Source of the DNA: CAYYMX01 sp964473045
GTDB taxonomy: Bacteria > Pseudomonadota > Alphaproteobacteria > Methylaequorales > Methylaequoraceae
DNA: 9,744 nt
NCBI GenBank assembly: GCA_964473045.1
Contig: CAYYMX010000054.1
Location: 1 to 9,744 of the forward strand
Direction of reading: 5' to 3'
The notes under the pieces were generated by a model. It searched no databases. It worked only from the letters and a program-made list of their open reading frames with translations, and was not told the origin of the DNA. The position numbers and the translations under genes were made by a program. Positions 1-6,163 of this stretch are shown here, one piece after another (position 1 is the stretch's first letter; each line of letters starts with the position of its first letter).

Positions 1-471
1 GAAAAAAGATTGGTTATTACAGTTGCACCCCAAAAACTCATTTGCCCCCAAGGGAGCACATACCCCATAAAAGCAGTAGCCATCATTAATAATAAAATTA
101 CAACTCCTAATATCCATAGAATTTCTCTAGGAGACTTGTAAGATCCATAATAAAGTCCCCTAAACATATGTATGTATACAATTATAAAAAACATCGATGC
201 TCCATTCATATGAATATATCTAAGTAACCAACCATTATTGACATCTCGCATTATTCTTTCAACACTATCGAAGGCCATCTCGGTATTGGCAGTATATTGC
301 ATAGCCAACAAAATACCTGTAACAATCATTACAACTAAAATTCCAGAAGTAATTAAGATTTTTTGGAGTAGGATAGTCTCTCAAATTGTGATTAATAAAA
401 GTAAAAACTGGTAAACGTGCATCAATCCATGACACAAGACCTTTTTTCTCTCCATTATTTAAGTTCTCCAT
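1..471 (-). CDS. petB: Cytochrome b of the bc1 complex, N-terminal part; frameshifted and cut by the window edge
   Basis: This encodes the N-terminal part of cytochrome b, the di-haem quinol-oxidising membrane subunit of respiratory complex III. The start at 471 gives MENLNN and is preceded by AGGA, 4 bp after the petA stop. Residues up to about NLNYFW match the family entry segment. The reading frame then shifts at about 337-348 and, taken alone, stops at 265-267. In the second frame the family sequence resumes without a break to position 1: MIVTGILLAM, then helix B with two haem-ligand histidines 14 residues apart (RYIH...VYIH), then MFRGLYYGSY, then the Qo-site segment GYVLPWGQMSFWG. Relative to relatives, about 20-23 bases seem to be missing at the junction. 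The rest of petB, and presumably petC, lies beyond the left edge. The identification is very sure; whether the frameshift is a real mutation or a sequence/assembly error is open, and an error or rare variant is more likely because the gene is normally essential to respiration. Confidence 0.93.
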
Positions 472-475
472 ACAA

Positions 476-1045
476 TCATCCTATTTTAATAATATCATCG
501 CTTACAAACTCATACGGTGGCACTTCTAAATTTAAGGGAGCAGGTCCTTTTCTTATTCTACCCGATGTATCGTAATGAGATCCATGACATGGACAAAACC
601 AACCACCAAACTCTCCACGACTATCACCTATCTTTTGACCAAGAGGAACACAACCCAAATGTGTACAAACACCAATAACAACAAGCCATTTCGATTTTTT
701 TACTCTAGATTCATCAGAAGCCATGTGTTTTAAAGAGTCTACATCAACTTGTTCAGCTTCATTTATTTCTTTCTGAGTTCTGTGTCTGATAAATATAGGT
801 TTGCCTCTCCACATTACTGTTAAGTTTTGTCCTTCTTCAATTGGAGACAAGTCAACTTCTGTTGTAGAAAGAGCTAAAACATCCTTTGCTGGATTCATTG
901 TATCAACCAAAGCTACACCTGTAATTACTCCTCCAGCTATAGCTAAACCAGTTGTAGTAATAAAAAGAAAATCTCTTTTTTCTTCGTCTATACTGGATTC
1001 TATTGGAGATTCCTCTACTTTAATATCATCTGTTTTATTTGCCAT
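476..1045 (-). CDS. petA: Ubiquinol-cytochrome c reductase Rieske iron-sulfur subunit
   Basis: This is the Rieske [2Fe-2S] subunit of complex III, which carries electrons from ubiquinol at the Qo site to cytochrome c1. The protein has 189 residues, a usual length. Residues 23-26 (KRDF) followed by a hydrophobic stretch at about 28-48 form a Tat-type, uncleaved N-terminal membrane anchor. The usual twin Arg is Lys-Arg here. MNPAKD at 50-55 resembles the family hinge. Cluster box 1 is CTHLGC at 127-132 (ligands C127 and H129), and box 2 is CPCHGSHYD at 151-159 (ligands C151 and H154). C132 and C153 are placed to form the family disulfide. The gene heads a leftward petA-petB(-petC) operon, with petB starting 4 bp after its stop, and it diverges from hemF. 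No clear Shine-Dalgarno sequence precedes the ATG. The identification is firm. Confidence 0.97.
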   Translation of the reverse strand: MANKTDDIKVEESPIESSIDEEKRDFLFITTTGLAIAGGVITGVALVDTMNPAKDVLALSTTEVDLSPIEEGQNLTVMWRGKPIFIRHRTQKEINEAEQVDVDSLKHMASDESRVKKSKWLVVIGVCTHLGCVPLGQKIGDSRGEFGGWFCPCHGSHYDTSGRIRKGPAPLNLEVPPYEFVSDDIIKIG

Positions 1046-1109
1046 AATAGAAATTTATATTTCGGTATTGATTATAAATTATTATACTAAAAAATATATC
1101 TTAAAAAAA
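1046..1109. promoter_or_regulatory. Divergent petA / hemF control region
   Basis: This 64-bp, extremely AT-rich gap separates the start codons of the divergent petA and hemF genes, so it must contain or border both promoters. Several -10-like hexamers are visible: TATACT reading rightward at about 1083-1088 and TATAAT-like words reading leftward. None has a convincing -35 partner, and no clear operator palindrome is seen. The region follows from gene layout; exact promoter positions cannot be given. Confidence 0.4.
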
Positions 1110-1967
1110 ATGAAAAAAACTGAGTCTCAAAAAAAAATTTCTTCAGAGTGGTTTGCAACATTAAGAAATGAAATATGTTTTGAGTTAGAAAAAATTGAAA
1201 ACAAAAATAATAAAGCAAAAATAAAGTTTTCTAGAAAAAAGTGGACCAGAGATAAAAATGGCTCTCAAAATCTAGGTGGAGGAGAAATGAGCCTTTTAAA
1301 GGGAAAAGTTTTTGAAAAAGCAGGCGTAAATATTTCTACAGTTTTTGGAAAATTTACCAAAGAATTTAAAAATGAAATACCTGGAACCGAAAAAAGTCCA
1401 AATTTTTGGGCTTCTGGAATATCAATTGTTATTCATCCTTTTTCTCCAAAAATTCCATCTATCCACATGAATACAAGGTTCATAGTAACTCAAAAAAGCT
1501 GGTTTGGAGGAGGAACTGATATAACACCAACTGACAAAAAATCCAGTGAATCTATAAAGATTGCCAAATATTTTCATAATGAATTGAAGCATATTTGTGA
1601 AAAGTACAAAAAGGGTAGTTACTTAAAATATAAAGATTGGTGTGATAAATACTTTTTTTTACCTCATCGAAATGAATCAAGGGGATTAGGAGGAATTTTT
1701 TACGACTATCTTAATTCACAAAACTGGCAGATGGACTTTACTTTCACAAAAAATGTAGGAATAACTTTTTTAAATACTTATAAAAAAATTGTTTTGGATA
1801 CCATTGATTCTAAATGGAGTGCTGAAGATAAAAAGTTGCAGAACCTAAGAAGGGGGAGATATACTGAATTTAATTTGCTTTATGATAGAGGAACAAAATT
1901 TGGACTGGCAACAAATGGCAATATAGAAGCCATTCTCATGTCATTGCCCCCTAGTGCTTCATGGTGA
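1110..1967 (+). CDS. hemF: Oxygen-dependent coproporphyrinogen III oxidase
   Basis: HemF uses O2 to decarboxylate two propionates of coproporphyrinogen III, giving protoporphyrinogen IX in haem synthesis in the cytoplasm. The start at 1110 (MKKTESQ) gives 285 residues, a normal family length. The frame stays open further upstream, but that part is antisense to petA and shows no HemF similarity. Family landmarks in order are GGGEMSLLKGKVFEKAGVN (56-74), ISIVIHP (104-110), IHMNTR (118-123), the signature WFGGGTDITP (131-140), DWCDKYFFLPHRNESRGLGG (176-195) with H186, the RRGRYTEFNLLYDRGTKFGL block (247-266), and a C-terminal NIEAILMSLPP. One small deviation is ATNGN at about 267-271, where many relatives have TGGN. 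No Shine-Dalgarno sequence precedes the start. Its stop overlaps the end of the convergent CCA gene. The enzyme supplies haem to the neighbouring cytochrome genes and implies aerobic growth. Confidence 0.96.
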   Translation: MKKTESQKKISSEWFATLRNEICFELEKIENKNNKAKIKFSRKKWTRDKNGSQNLGGGEMSLLKGKVFEKAGVNISTVFGKFTKEFKNEIPGTEKSPNFWASGISIVIHPFSPKIPSIHMNTRFIVTQKSWFGGGTDITPTDKKSSESIKIAKYFHNELKHICEKYKKGSYLKYKDWCDKYFFLPHRNESRGLGGIFYDYLNSQNWQMDFTFTKNVGITFLNTYKKIVLDTIDSKWSAEDKKLQNLRRGRYTEFNLLYDRGTKFGLATNGNIEAILMSLPPSASW

Positions 1968-3176
1968 GATTGATTTAATAAATTTCAAGCATTCATATTT
2001 GTTTTTCTTACATCCATTACGTACCCACCATTTTTTTGTTGCTGTTAAAATCTCACCTAACTTTGGGTTTTCCTTAAAGCCTAATTCTATTAAATCTTTT
2101 CCATTTATTGGAATTTGTTTTGGTTTAAATTCGTTGACTATTAAATAAAGATTTAAAAAAGTTTTCCTAGTAATCTTTTTTTCAATAAATTCAAATATTA
2201 GCTGATCAACAATGTTTTTTTTAGGATGAAAATATAATTTTTCAAAGATCTCATCATTAAGAAAATTTTTAAAATTTATTTTTTCTGACAATCTTCTTCT
2301 AAATCCTTTATCAATTTTATTTATAAAAATAAGTGAGCTTTTTTTTCTTTTTTTTCTATATAAATATTTTATTCTTCTTTCAAAACTTTCAATATTTAAA
2401 GATTTTTCAACTTTACATAATTCTTCAAATCTCTCTGAGTTAACTTTATTGCCTAGAGCTTTTTCTATAAAGTCATTTAACATTTTATATGTGCTTTTTT
2501 TAATAAATTTCTGAAGTAGTAATATTTTTTCTAATTCAAAAAGCCGCCTTTCTAAAGAAAGTAAACTTATTTTCTTAATATTTTTTTTACACGCTTCTAA
2601 TCCTAGTTTGTCATATCTTTTTGAATACATTAAACTAAATCTAAAAAACCTTAAGATTCTTAGATAGTCCTCCTTAATCCTAGTTTCCGGATCACCAATA
2701 AACCTTACTATCCCTCTTTTAAGATCTGCAACACCATCGTGGTTATCAATTAAATTTCCTCTGGCATCACAATAAATTGAATTAATTGTAAAATCTCTTC
2801 TTTTAGAATCTTCTATTACTTTTTGTGTAAACTCAACTTTTGCCCATCTCCCATCAGTTTCAATATCTTTCCTCATTGATGTAAGTTCAATTCTGCATTG
2901 ATTTAATATAATTGTTATAGTACCAAAATTCACACCAGTTTCTATGAATCTTATCTTCCATGATTTTAGTATTTTTATTAAATTCGTAACATTGATGTTA
3001 GTTACAAGGTCTATAGAAGATGAAATCTTTTTGCCTTGTATAAGATCTCTTACATTTCCACCAACCAAAAGCAATTTTCCACCATTTTTTTCTAAAATAT
3101 TTTCTATTTCTTTTATTTCATCTAGTCTGAGACCAAGAGATTTTGCTTTAGAAGAAAAGTTAACTATTTTTTTCAC
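1959..3176 (-). CDS. cca: CCA-adding tRNA nucleotidyltransferase / poly(A) polymerase family, class II
   Basis: This family adds or repairs the 3' CCA of tRNA in the cytoplasm. The protein has 405 residues and a GTG start at 3176; AGG lies about 9 bases upstream and no in-frame ATG occurs before the first motif. The nucleotidyltransferase head shows LLLVGGNVRD (35-44) and NFGTITI (83-89). The nucleotide-recognition region shows EDSKRRDFTINS (122-133) and RIKEDYLRILRFFRF (166-180). The C-terminal part ends in an ATKKWW segment like alphaproteobacterial relatives. Striking oddity: the metal-binding Asp-x-Asp is Ser54-Ile55-Asp56, the serine being TCT, so a single base error would not explain it. 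The gene overlaps the upstream DUF6111-like gene by 17 bp and the convergent hemF gene by 9 bp. Family membership is firm; catalytic competence is in doubt. A poly(A) polymerase role is less likely given the alphaproteobacterial context. Confidence 0.9.
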   Translation of the reverse strand: MKKIVNFSSKAKSLGLRLDEIKEIENILEKNGGKLLLVGGNVRDLIQGKKISSSIDLVTNINVTNLIKILKSWKIRFIETGVNFGTITIILNQCRIELTSMRKDIETDGRWAKVEFTQKVIEDSKRRDFTINSIYCDARGNLIDNHDGVADLKRGIVRFIGDPETRIKEDYLRILRFFRFSLMYSKRYDKLGLEACKKNIKKISLLSLERRLFELEKILLLQKFIKKSTYKMLNDFIEKALGNKVNSERFEELCKVEKSLNIESFERRIKYLYRKKRKKSSLIFINKIDKGFRRRLSEKINFKNFLNDEIFEKLYFHPKKNIVDQLIFEFIEKKITRKTFLNLYLIVNEFKPKQIPINGKDLIELGFKENPKLGEILTATKKWWVRNGCKKNKYECLKFIKSISP

Positions 3177-3399
3177 TAAAAAAACCTGGTTTTACTTTTT
3201 TACCATCATATACGGGTGGGTGATACACTTTTGGTTGTTCTAATTTACTATTCACTATAAAAAATGTTCCAATCGAAAAAACAACACACAGGATTAGCCA
3301 AAAATTAAACATATGAATTTTTTTTTTAGCAATTTTATTAGTCCAATAAAAAAGTATTAGGAGACCGCATATGATAAACAAAATTAAAAATTTAATCAC
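3160..3399 (-). CDS. DUF6111-like small membrane protein
   Basis: This is a 79-residue protein of unknown function with two predicted membrane helices (about 3-19 and 32-49), a basic loop between them (NKIAKKK, 21-27), and a conserved-looking tail VYHPPVYDGKKVKPGFF at 58-74. The two-helix layout, the tail pattern (P-x-Y/H...DGx-V-x-PG) and the position directly upstream of the CCA enzyme match what I recall of the alphaproteobacterial DUF6111 family; this is recognition from memory, not a search. The start is GTG at 3399, with a weak AAAG upstream. The last 17 bp overlap the start of the CCA gene, so the pair is probably one transcript with coupled translation. No biochemical role is known to me. 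Confidence 0.75.
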   Translation of the reverse strand: MIKFLILFIICGLLILFYWTNKIAKKKIHMFNFWLILCVVFSIGTFFIVNSKLEQPKVYHPPVYDGKKVKPGFFSEKNS

Positions 3400-3407
3400 T
3401 ATTCTTT

Positions 3408-3489
3408 AAGTTTAGGAATTAATTCGTATAAATTATATAATCAATGTTAAAAATGAAAAACTTTTAAATCCAAAAAAATTTCTAAACTT
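3408..3489. repeat. Widely spaced inverted repeat upstream of the DUF6111-like gene
   Basis: AAGTTTAGGAATT at 3408-3420 is the reverse complement, with one mismatch, of AATTTCTAAACTT at 3477-3489. The arms are 13 bp and the spacer 56 bp. It lies in the 118-bp stretch between the DUF6111-like start (3399) and the amt terminator, where the promoter of the DUF6111-like/CCA pair is expected. A TATAAT reading leftward lies inside the loop at 3432-3437. It could be a leader hairpin or paired operator half-sites, but in DNA this AT-rich chance is possible. Confidence 0.4.
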
Positions 3490-3517
3490 GTTTTTTAGTA
3501 CAATTTTTCCTTGAAAT

Positions 3518-3548
3518 AAAAAGGGCCTATTTTAATAGACCCTTTTTT
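3518..3548 (-). terminator. Rho-independent terminator of amt
   Basis: A hairpin lies 22 bp past the amt stop. AAAAAGGG (3518-3525) pairs with CCCTTTTT (3540-3547), and the inner arms CTAT/ATAG continue the stem after one C/A mismatch, leaving a tiny loop. Reading leftward, the stem ends in a run of five T then ATTT, which is a typical U-tract. The sequence is nearly symmetric and could also work rightward, but no gene converges on it from the left. Confidence 0.85.
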
Positions 3549-3570
3549 GGATATATATTAAGATAAAATT

Positions 3571-4920
3571 TTACTTTTTAGTAAAATCAGGGTAAGAAAT
3601 AGCGCCTAGCTCACTCATATCTAGTCCGTATTCCTCTTCCTCTTCAGAAGCTCTTATGCCAATGAAAATTTTTATTAAATACCAAAGTAAAAAACTAATT
3701 ATTAATGTAAATAAACCATAGGAAACAACACCTATTAATTGTACTTTGAATAAAACATCAGGGTTTGTCCAAGCTACAATTAACGTACCCCAAATGCCTG
3801 CAAACAAGTGAGCAGGAATAGCTCCAACAACATCATCTATTTTAAACATATCAAGTAATTTCATTCCATACATACAAATTATTCCACCTATTCCACCAAT
3901 AATTATAGCTTGACCCATACTTGGTGCAAGTGGTTCAGCAGTTATTGCGACAAGACCTGCAATAGCACCATTAAGCGTTGCAGCAATATTAGTATGGCTG
4001 TTTGTCAATTTACTAGTTATCATACAAGCTATAACACCTCCGGCTGCAGCAAGAGTGGTATTTACAAAAATATTAGCAACAGCGGTTGCATCATCACCCG
4101 AGCCAAGAGCTAATTGCGAACCACCATTAAAACCAAACCATCCTAACCACAAGATAAATACGCCTAAGGTCGTCATTGGTAGTGAGCATCCCGGTACAGT
4201 GCGAACAGAACCGTCACTTCCATATTTTCCCTTTCTAGCTCCTAACATGATAGCTCCTGCAAGAGCTGCCCATCCACCAACAGAATGAACTAAAGTTGAT
4301 CCAGCAAAATCAGAAAATCCCATTTCATTTAACCAGCCACCACCCCATTGCCATGAACCAGTAATTGGATAGAGAAACCCAGTTAAAATAGCAATAAATA
4401 GGAAAAATGGCCAAATTAAGATTCTTTCAGCTAATGCACCGGATACTATTGATGCGGCGGTAGCAACAAAGACCATTTGAAAAAACCAGTCAGATGCTGC
4501 AGCATAACCTGTTTCAAGGTTAACTTCAGAACTTCTATCAAATAATGAAAAAGATCCCAAATATCCACCATCTACGCCATCATACATCAAGTTATATCCA
4601 ATTAAAAAATACATAATGCCGGCAATTGAGAATAAACCAATATTTTTTAGACATATAACTGCTGTATTTTTGCTTCTTACCATTCCAGCTTCTAGCATAC
4701 AAAAACCAGCCGCCATAAACATGACTAAGAATCCACAGACAAGAAATAGAAAAGTATTTAATATATAGGCAACTTCAGACGAAACAGCTGGTATCTCACC
4801 AATTTGATGGCCCTCAGCAGCAACACTAAATGAAAAAAACAAGATTGCTAAAAAAGCGAAAACACTTAAATAGTTTTCACCTAAAGGCTTAACATATATT
4901 TTAAATTTGTTAATATTCAT
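3571..4920 (-). CDS. amt: Ammonium transporter, Amt/Mep/Rh family
   Basis: This is an inner-membrane channel for ammonium uptake that acts as a trimer. The start at 4920 (MNINKF) is chosen because AAGGGAG lies just upstream with ideal spacing; an upstream in-frame TTG at 4935 would overlap that site. The protein has 449 residues. A cleavable signal peptide is likely at about 1-35 (hydrophobic 18-34, cleavage near VAA-EG), followed by about 11 membrane helices. The Amt signature DFAGSTLVHSVGGWAALAG spans 204-222. The twin pore histidines are H212 and H371 (GAIPAHLFAGIWG). The C-terminal tail EEEEEYGLDMSELGAISYPDF (426-446) is the bacterial Amt type that meets PII proteins in known relatives. 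It is monocistronic: its own terminator lies downstream and a 258-bp leader upstream, with no glnK neighbour here. Base composition is visibly less AT-rich than in the glycan genes to the right. Confidence 0.97.
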   Translation of the reverse strand: MNINKFKIYVKPLGENYLSVFAFLAILFFSFSVAAEGHQIGEIPAVSSEVAYILNTFLFLVCGFLVMFMAAGFCMLEAGMVRSKNTAVICLKNIGLFSIAGIMYFLIGYNLMYDGVDGGYLGSFSLFDRSSEVNLETGYAAASDWFFQMVFVATAASIVSGALAERILIWPFFLFIAILTGFLYPITGSWQWGGGWLNEMGFSDFAGSTLVHSVGGWAALAGAIMLGARKGKYGSDGSVRTVPGCSLPMTTLGVFILWLGWFGFNGGSQLALGSGDDATAVANIFVNTTLAAAGGVIACMITSKLTNSHTNIAATLNGAIAGLVAITAEPLAPSMGQAIIIGGIGGIICMYGMKLLDMFKIDDVVGAIPAHLFAGIWGTLIVAWTNPDVLFKVQLIGVVSYGLFTLIISFLLWYLIKIFIGIRASEEEEEYGLDMSELGAISYPDFTKK

Positions 4921-4924
4921 ATTT

Positions 4925-4931
4925 ACTCCCT
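4925..4931 (-). promoter_or_regulatory. Shine-Dalgarno site deciding the amt start
   Basis: Reading leftward, AAGGGAG followed by TAAAT and ATG is the best ribosome-binding site in the window. It fixes the amt start at 4920. Most other genes here show weak or no Shine-Dalgarno sequence. Confidence 0.8.
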
Positions 4932-4962
4932 TCAATAAACAAATTAAGTTAAAATCACAACA

Positions 4963-4978
4963 TGCATAAACTATGCCA
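4963..4978 (-). promoter_or_regulatory. Candidate sigma-54 (-24/-12) promoter of amt
   Basis: Reading leftward, the 16-mer is TGGCATAGTTTATGCA. The consensus is TGGCACG-N4-TTGCW. The near-invariant GG and GC pairs are both present with exactly ten bases between them, and the flanking base (C before TGG) also fits. A start site about 12 bases downstream would give a leader of roughly 30 nt before the amt ATG, which leaves room for the Shine-Dalgarno site. amt genes of proteobacteria are classic RpoN/NtrC targets. The functional claim is inference and requires rpoN in the genome. Confidence 0.6.
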
Positions 4979-4981
4979 GAT

Positions 4982-5015
4982 CAGTATGTATCAACATATG
5001 TACTTGATATTACTG
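4982..5015. repeat. Imperfect inverted repeat just upstream of the amt -24 element
   Basis: CAGTATGTATCAA at 4982-4994 faces TTGATATTACTG at 5004-5015; the arms are complementary except for one extra or mismatched base, with a 9-bp spacer that itself contains the palindrome CATATG. It begins 4 bp upstream of the -24 element, a position suiting an accessory operator or a DNA-bending site. The binding protein cannot be named from sequence. Confidence 0.45.
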
Positions 5016-5053
5016 GTATTTTTACAATAATAAAATACAATATCTGCCTTTTT

Positions 5054-5070
5054 TGCCTATAATTTATGCA
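5054..5070. promoter_or_regulatory. NtrC-like enhancer palindrome upstream of amt
   Basis: On the plus strand the 17-mer is TGCCTATAATTTATGCA. It has the half-site layout TGC-N11-GCA of NtrC boxes (commonly given as TGCACY-N5-RGTGCA), with inner bases that are AT-rich and deviate from the consensus. It lies about 76 bp upstream of the proposed -24 element, roughly 100-118 bp before the expected start site, where NtrC enhancers usually sit. One weak site alone is not proof; its value comes from its pairing with the -24/-12 match. Confidence 0.4.
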
Positions 5071-5074
5071 GAAT

Positions 5075-5093
5075 TAGTAATGATTAATTACTA
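5075..5093. repeat. Perfect 7-bp-arm inverted repeat in the amt leader
   Basis: TAGTAAT (5075-5081) and ATTACTA (5087-5093) are exact reverse complements around a 5-bp spacer, 4 bp from the NtrC-like site. The size and spacing suit a dimeric helix-turn-helix regulator. It could also be a chance product of AT-rich sequence. Confidence 0.4.
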
Positions 5094-5178
5094 GACATAT
5101 ATATACAAACATTATAACGGAAGCAATCTGGAGTTTTTACGTATTTTTTCTTAGAATTTTTAAGATTTAAAAAAATGA

Positions 5179-6162
5179 TTAACTAACATCTTTTTTGTTA
5201 AATAGAAAATACCAGCTAATAATTGCTGGGACTCCAACTAATACTTCTCTAATTCTTCTTCCAATTGCAACAGAAAAAGATATAGGACCACTAAAACCTA
5301 AATAGTCTCCTACAATTACAAATGCTAACTCTTGTATTCCTAAACCGGCTGGAATAAAAAATACTAGAGCTCTGACTATCCCAGTAAATGATTCCAAAAT
5401 AATCAAATCTAAAAAGTTAGCTTGCACATCGATAATCCACAAGAAAATAAAAATCTCAAAGGCCCCACATACCCAAGCTAAAAGTCTAACTAATGTTGCA
5501 AAAGCTACTTTAAGTTTTTTAAAACTTAACTTGTACAAAAAAAAGTCAATCTTTAATAAAGTTAGTACCAACTTTCTTCTCAAACTAAATCTAAACACTT
5601 GAAAGATCTTCCTCAATAAAAAACGTATAAATCTTTTTCTTACCAACAAAATAAACAATAAACATGAGAAAAATATAAGAAGCAAAGACCAATAAAAATA
5701 TGAAATATATTCTTCACCAATAAAATTTTTATCATCAAAAAATAAATAAACAAAGCTAAATACTGCCATTAGAAACAATGAAAAAGTAGCTACAGCCAAA
5801 TCAGCAAAAACTGTAGAGGAAGCTTCCGAAGTTTTAATCCCTTTTTTAACAGATAAATAAATCCTTACAAATTCGCCACTTACAATGCCTGTGGGAAGAA
5901 ACTTACCTGACGCTTGAGAAATCCAAGTTATCAAATAAGCCCAAATCATACTAAGCTTATTGCTATTAAGAAGTATAAACCAGCTTGCAGAAGTAAAATA
6001 AAGAGTAGGAATATGGGCAAGAATCAAAAAAAATAATTTATCTTTATTTTTCACAATGAGTTTTAAAGATTCTGGCCCAGCAAAAAAATCGTAAACCCAA
6101 TAAATTAAAAAAATTCCAACAAGAAAAAAAAGAAAAAATTTAAGTTTTCCAATAAATTTCAT
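5179..6162 (-). CDS. HpnL-like integral membrane protein (UPF0104 / LPG synthase transmembrane family)
   Basis: This is a 327-residue polytopic membrane protein with about seven or eight hydrophobic segments (near 8-26, 42-65, 72-84, 115-142, 156-174, 224-246, 253-270 and 307-322). The family marks are PTGIVSGEFVRIYLSVKKGI (90-109) and PAGLGIQELAFVIVGDYLGF (271-290), followed by IGRRIREVLVGVPAIISW (300-317). The closest pattern I recognise is HpnL, the membrane protein associated with hopanoid genes in proteobacteria; the same fold forms the flippase half of MprF. Some members are thought to move or modify lipids; the substrate here is unknown. The start is 1 bp after the PIG-L stop, without a Shine-Dalgarno site, so translation is probably coupled. 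It is the last gene of the cassette; no convincing terminator follows in the gap before amt. Confidence 0.8.
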   Translation of the reverse strand: MKFIGKLKFFLFFLVGIFLIYWVYDFFAGPESLKLIVKNKDKLFFLILAHIPTLYFTSASWFILLNSNKLSMIWAYLITWISQASGKFLPTGIVSGEFVRIYLSVKKGIKTSEASSTVFADLAVATFSLFLMAVFSFVYLFFDDKNFIGEEYISYFYWSLLLIFFSCLLFILLVRKRFIRFLLRKIFQVFRFSLRRKLVLTLLKIDFFLYKLSFKKLKVAFATLVRLLAWVCGAFEIFIFLWIIDVQANFLDLIILESFTGIVRALVFFIPAGLGIQELAFVIVGDYLGFSGPISFSVAIGRRIREVLVGVPAIISWYFLFNKKDVS

Positions 6163-6163
6163 T

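Noticed and set aside
801..1109. Upstream extension of the hemF reading frame
   Set aside because: The frame is open but antisense to the Rieske gene and has no HemF-like sequence before the ATG at 1110.
2339..2355. Interrupted T run as a terminator or regulatory tract
   Set aside because: It lies inside cca and encodes a lysine/arginine-rich stretch, with no stem before it.
2944..3243. Rightward open frame of 99 codons opposite the cca 5' end
   Set aside because: Antisense to the conserved nucleotidyltransferase head; hydrophobic, low-complexity translation typical of an AT-rich shadow.
4921..4935. Upstream TTG start for amt
   Set aside because: It would place the strong AAGGGAG site inside the coding region; the ATG at 4920 has ideal spacing.
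5150..5178. Terminator after the HpnL-like gene
   Set aside because: Only a 5-bp AT-rich stem (TCTTA/TAAGA) is seen, followed by A rather than T in the direction of transcription.
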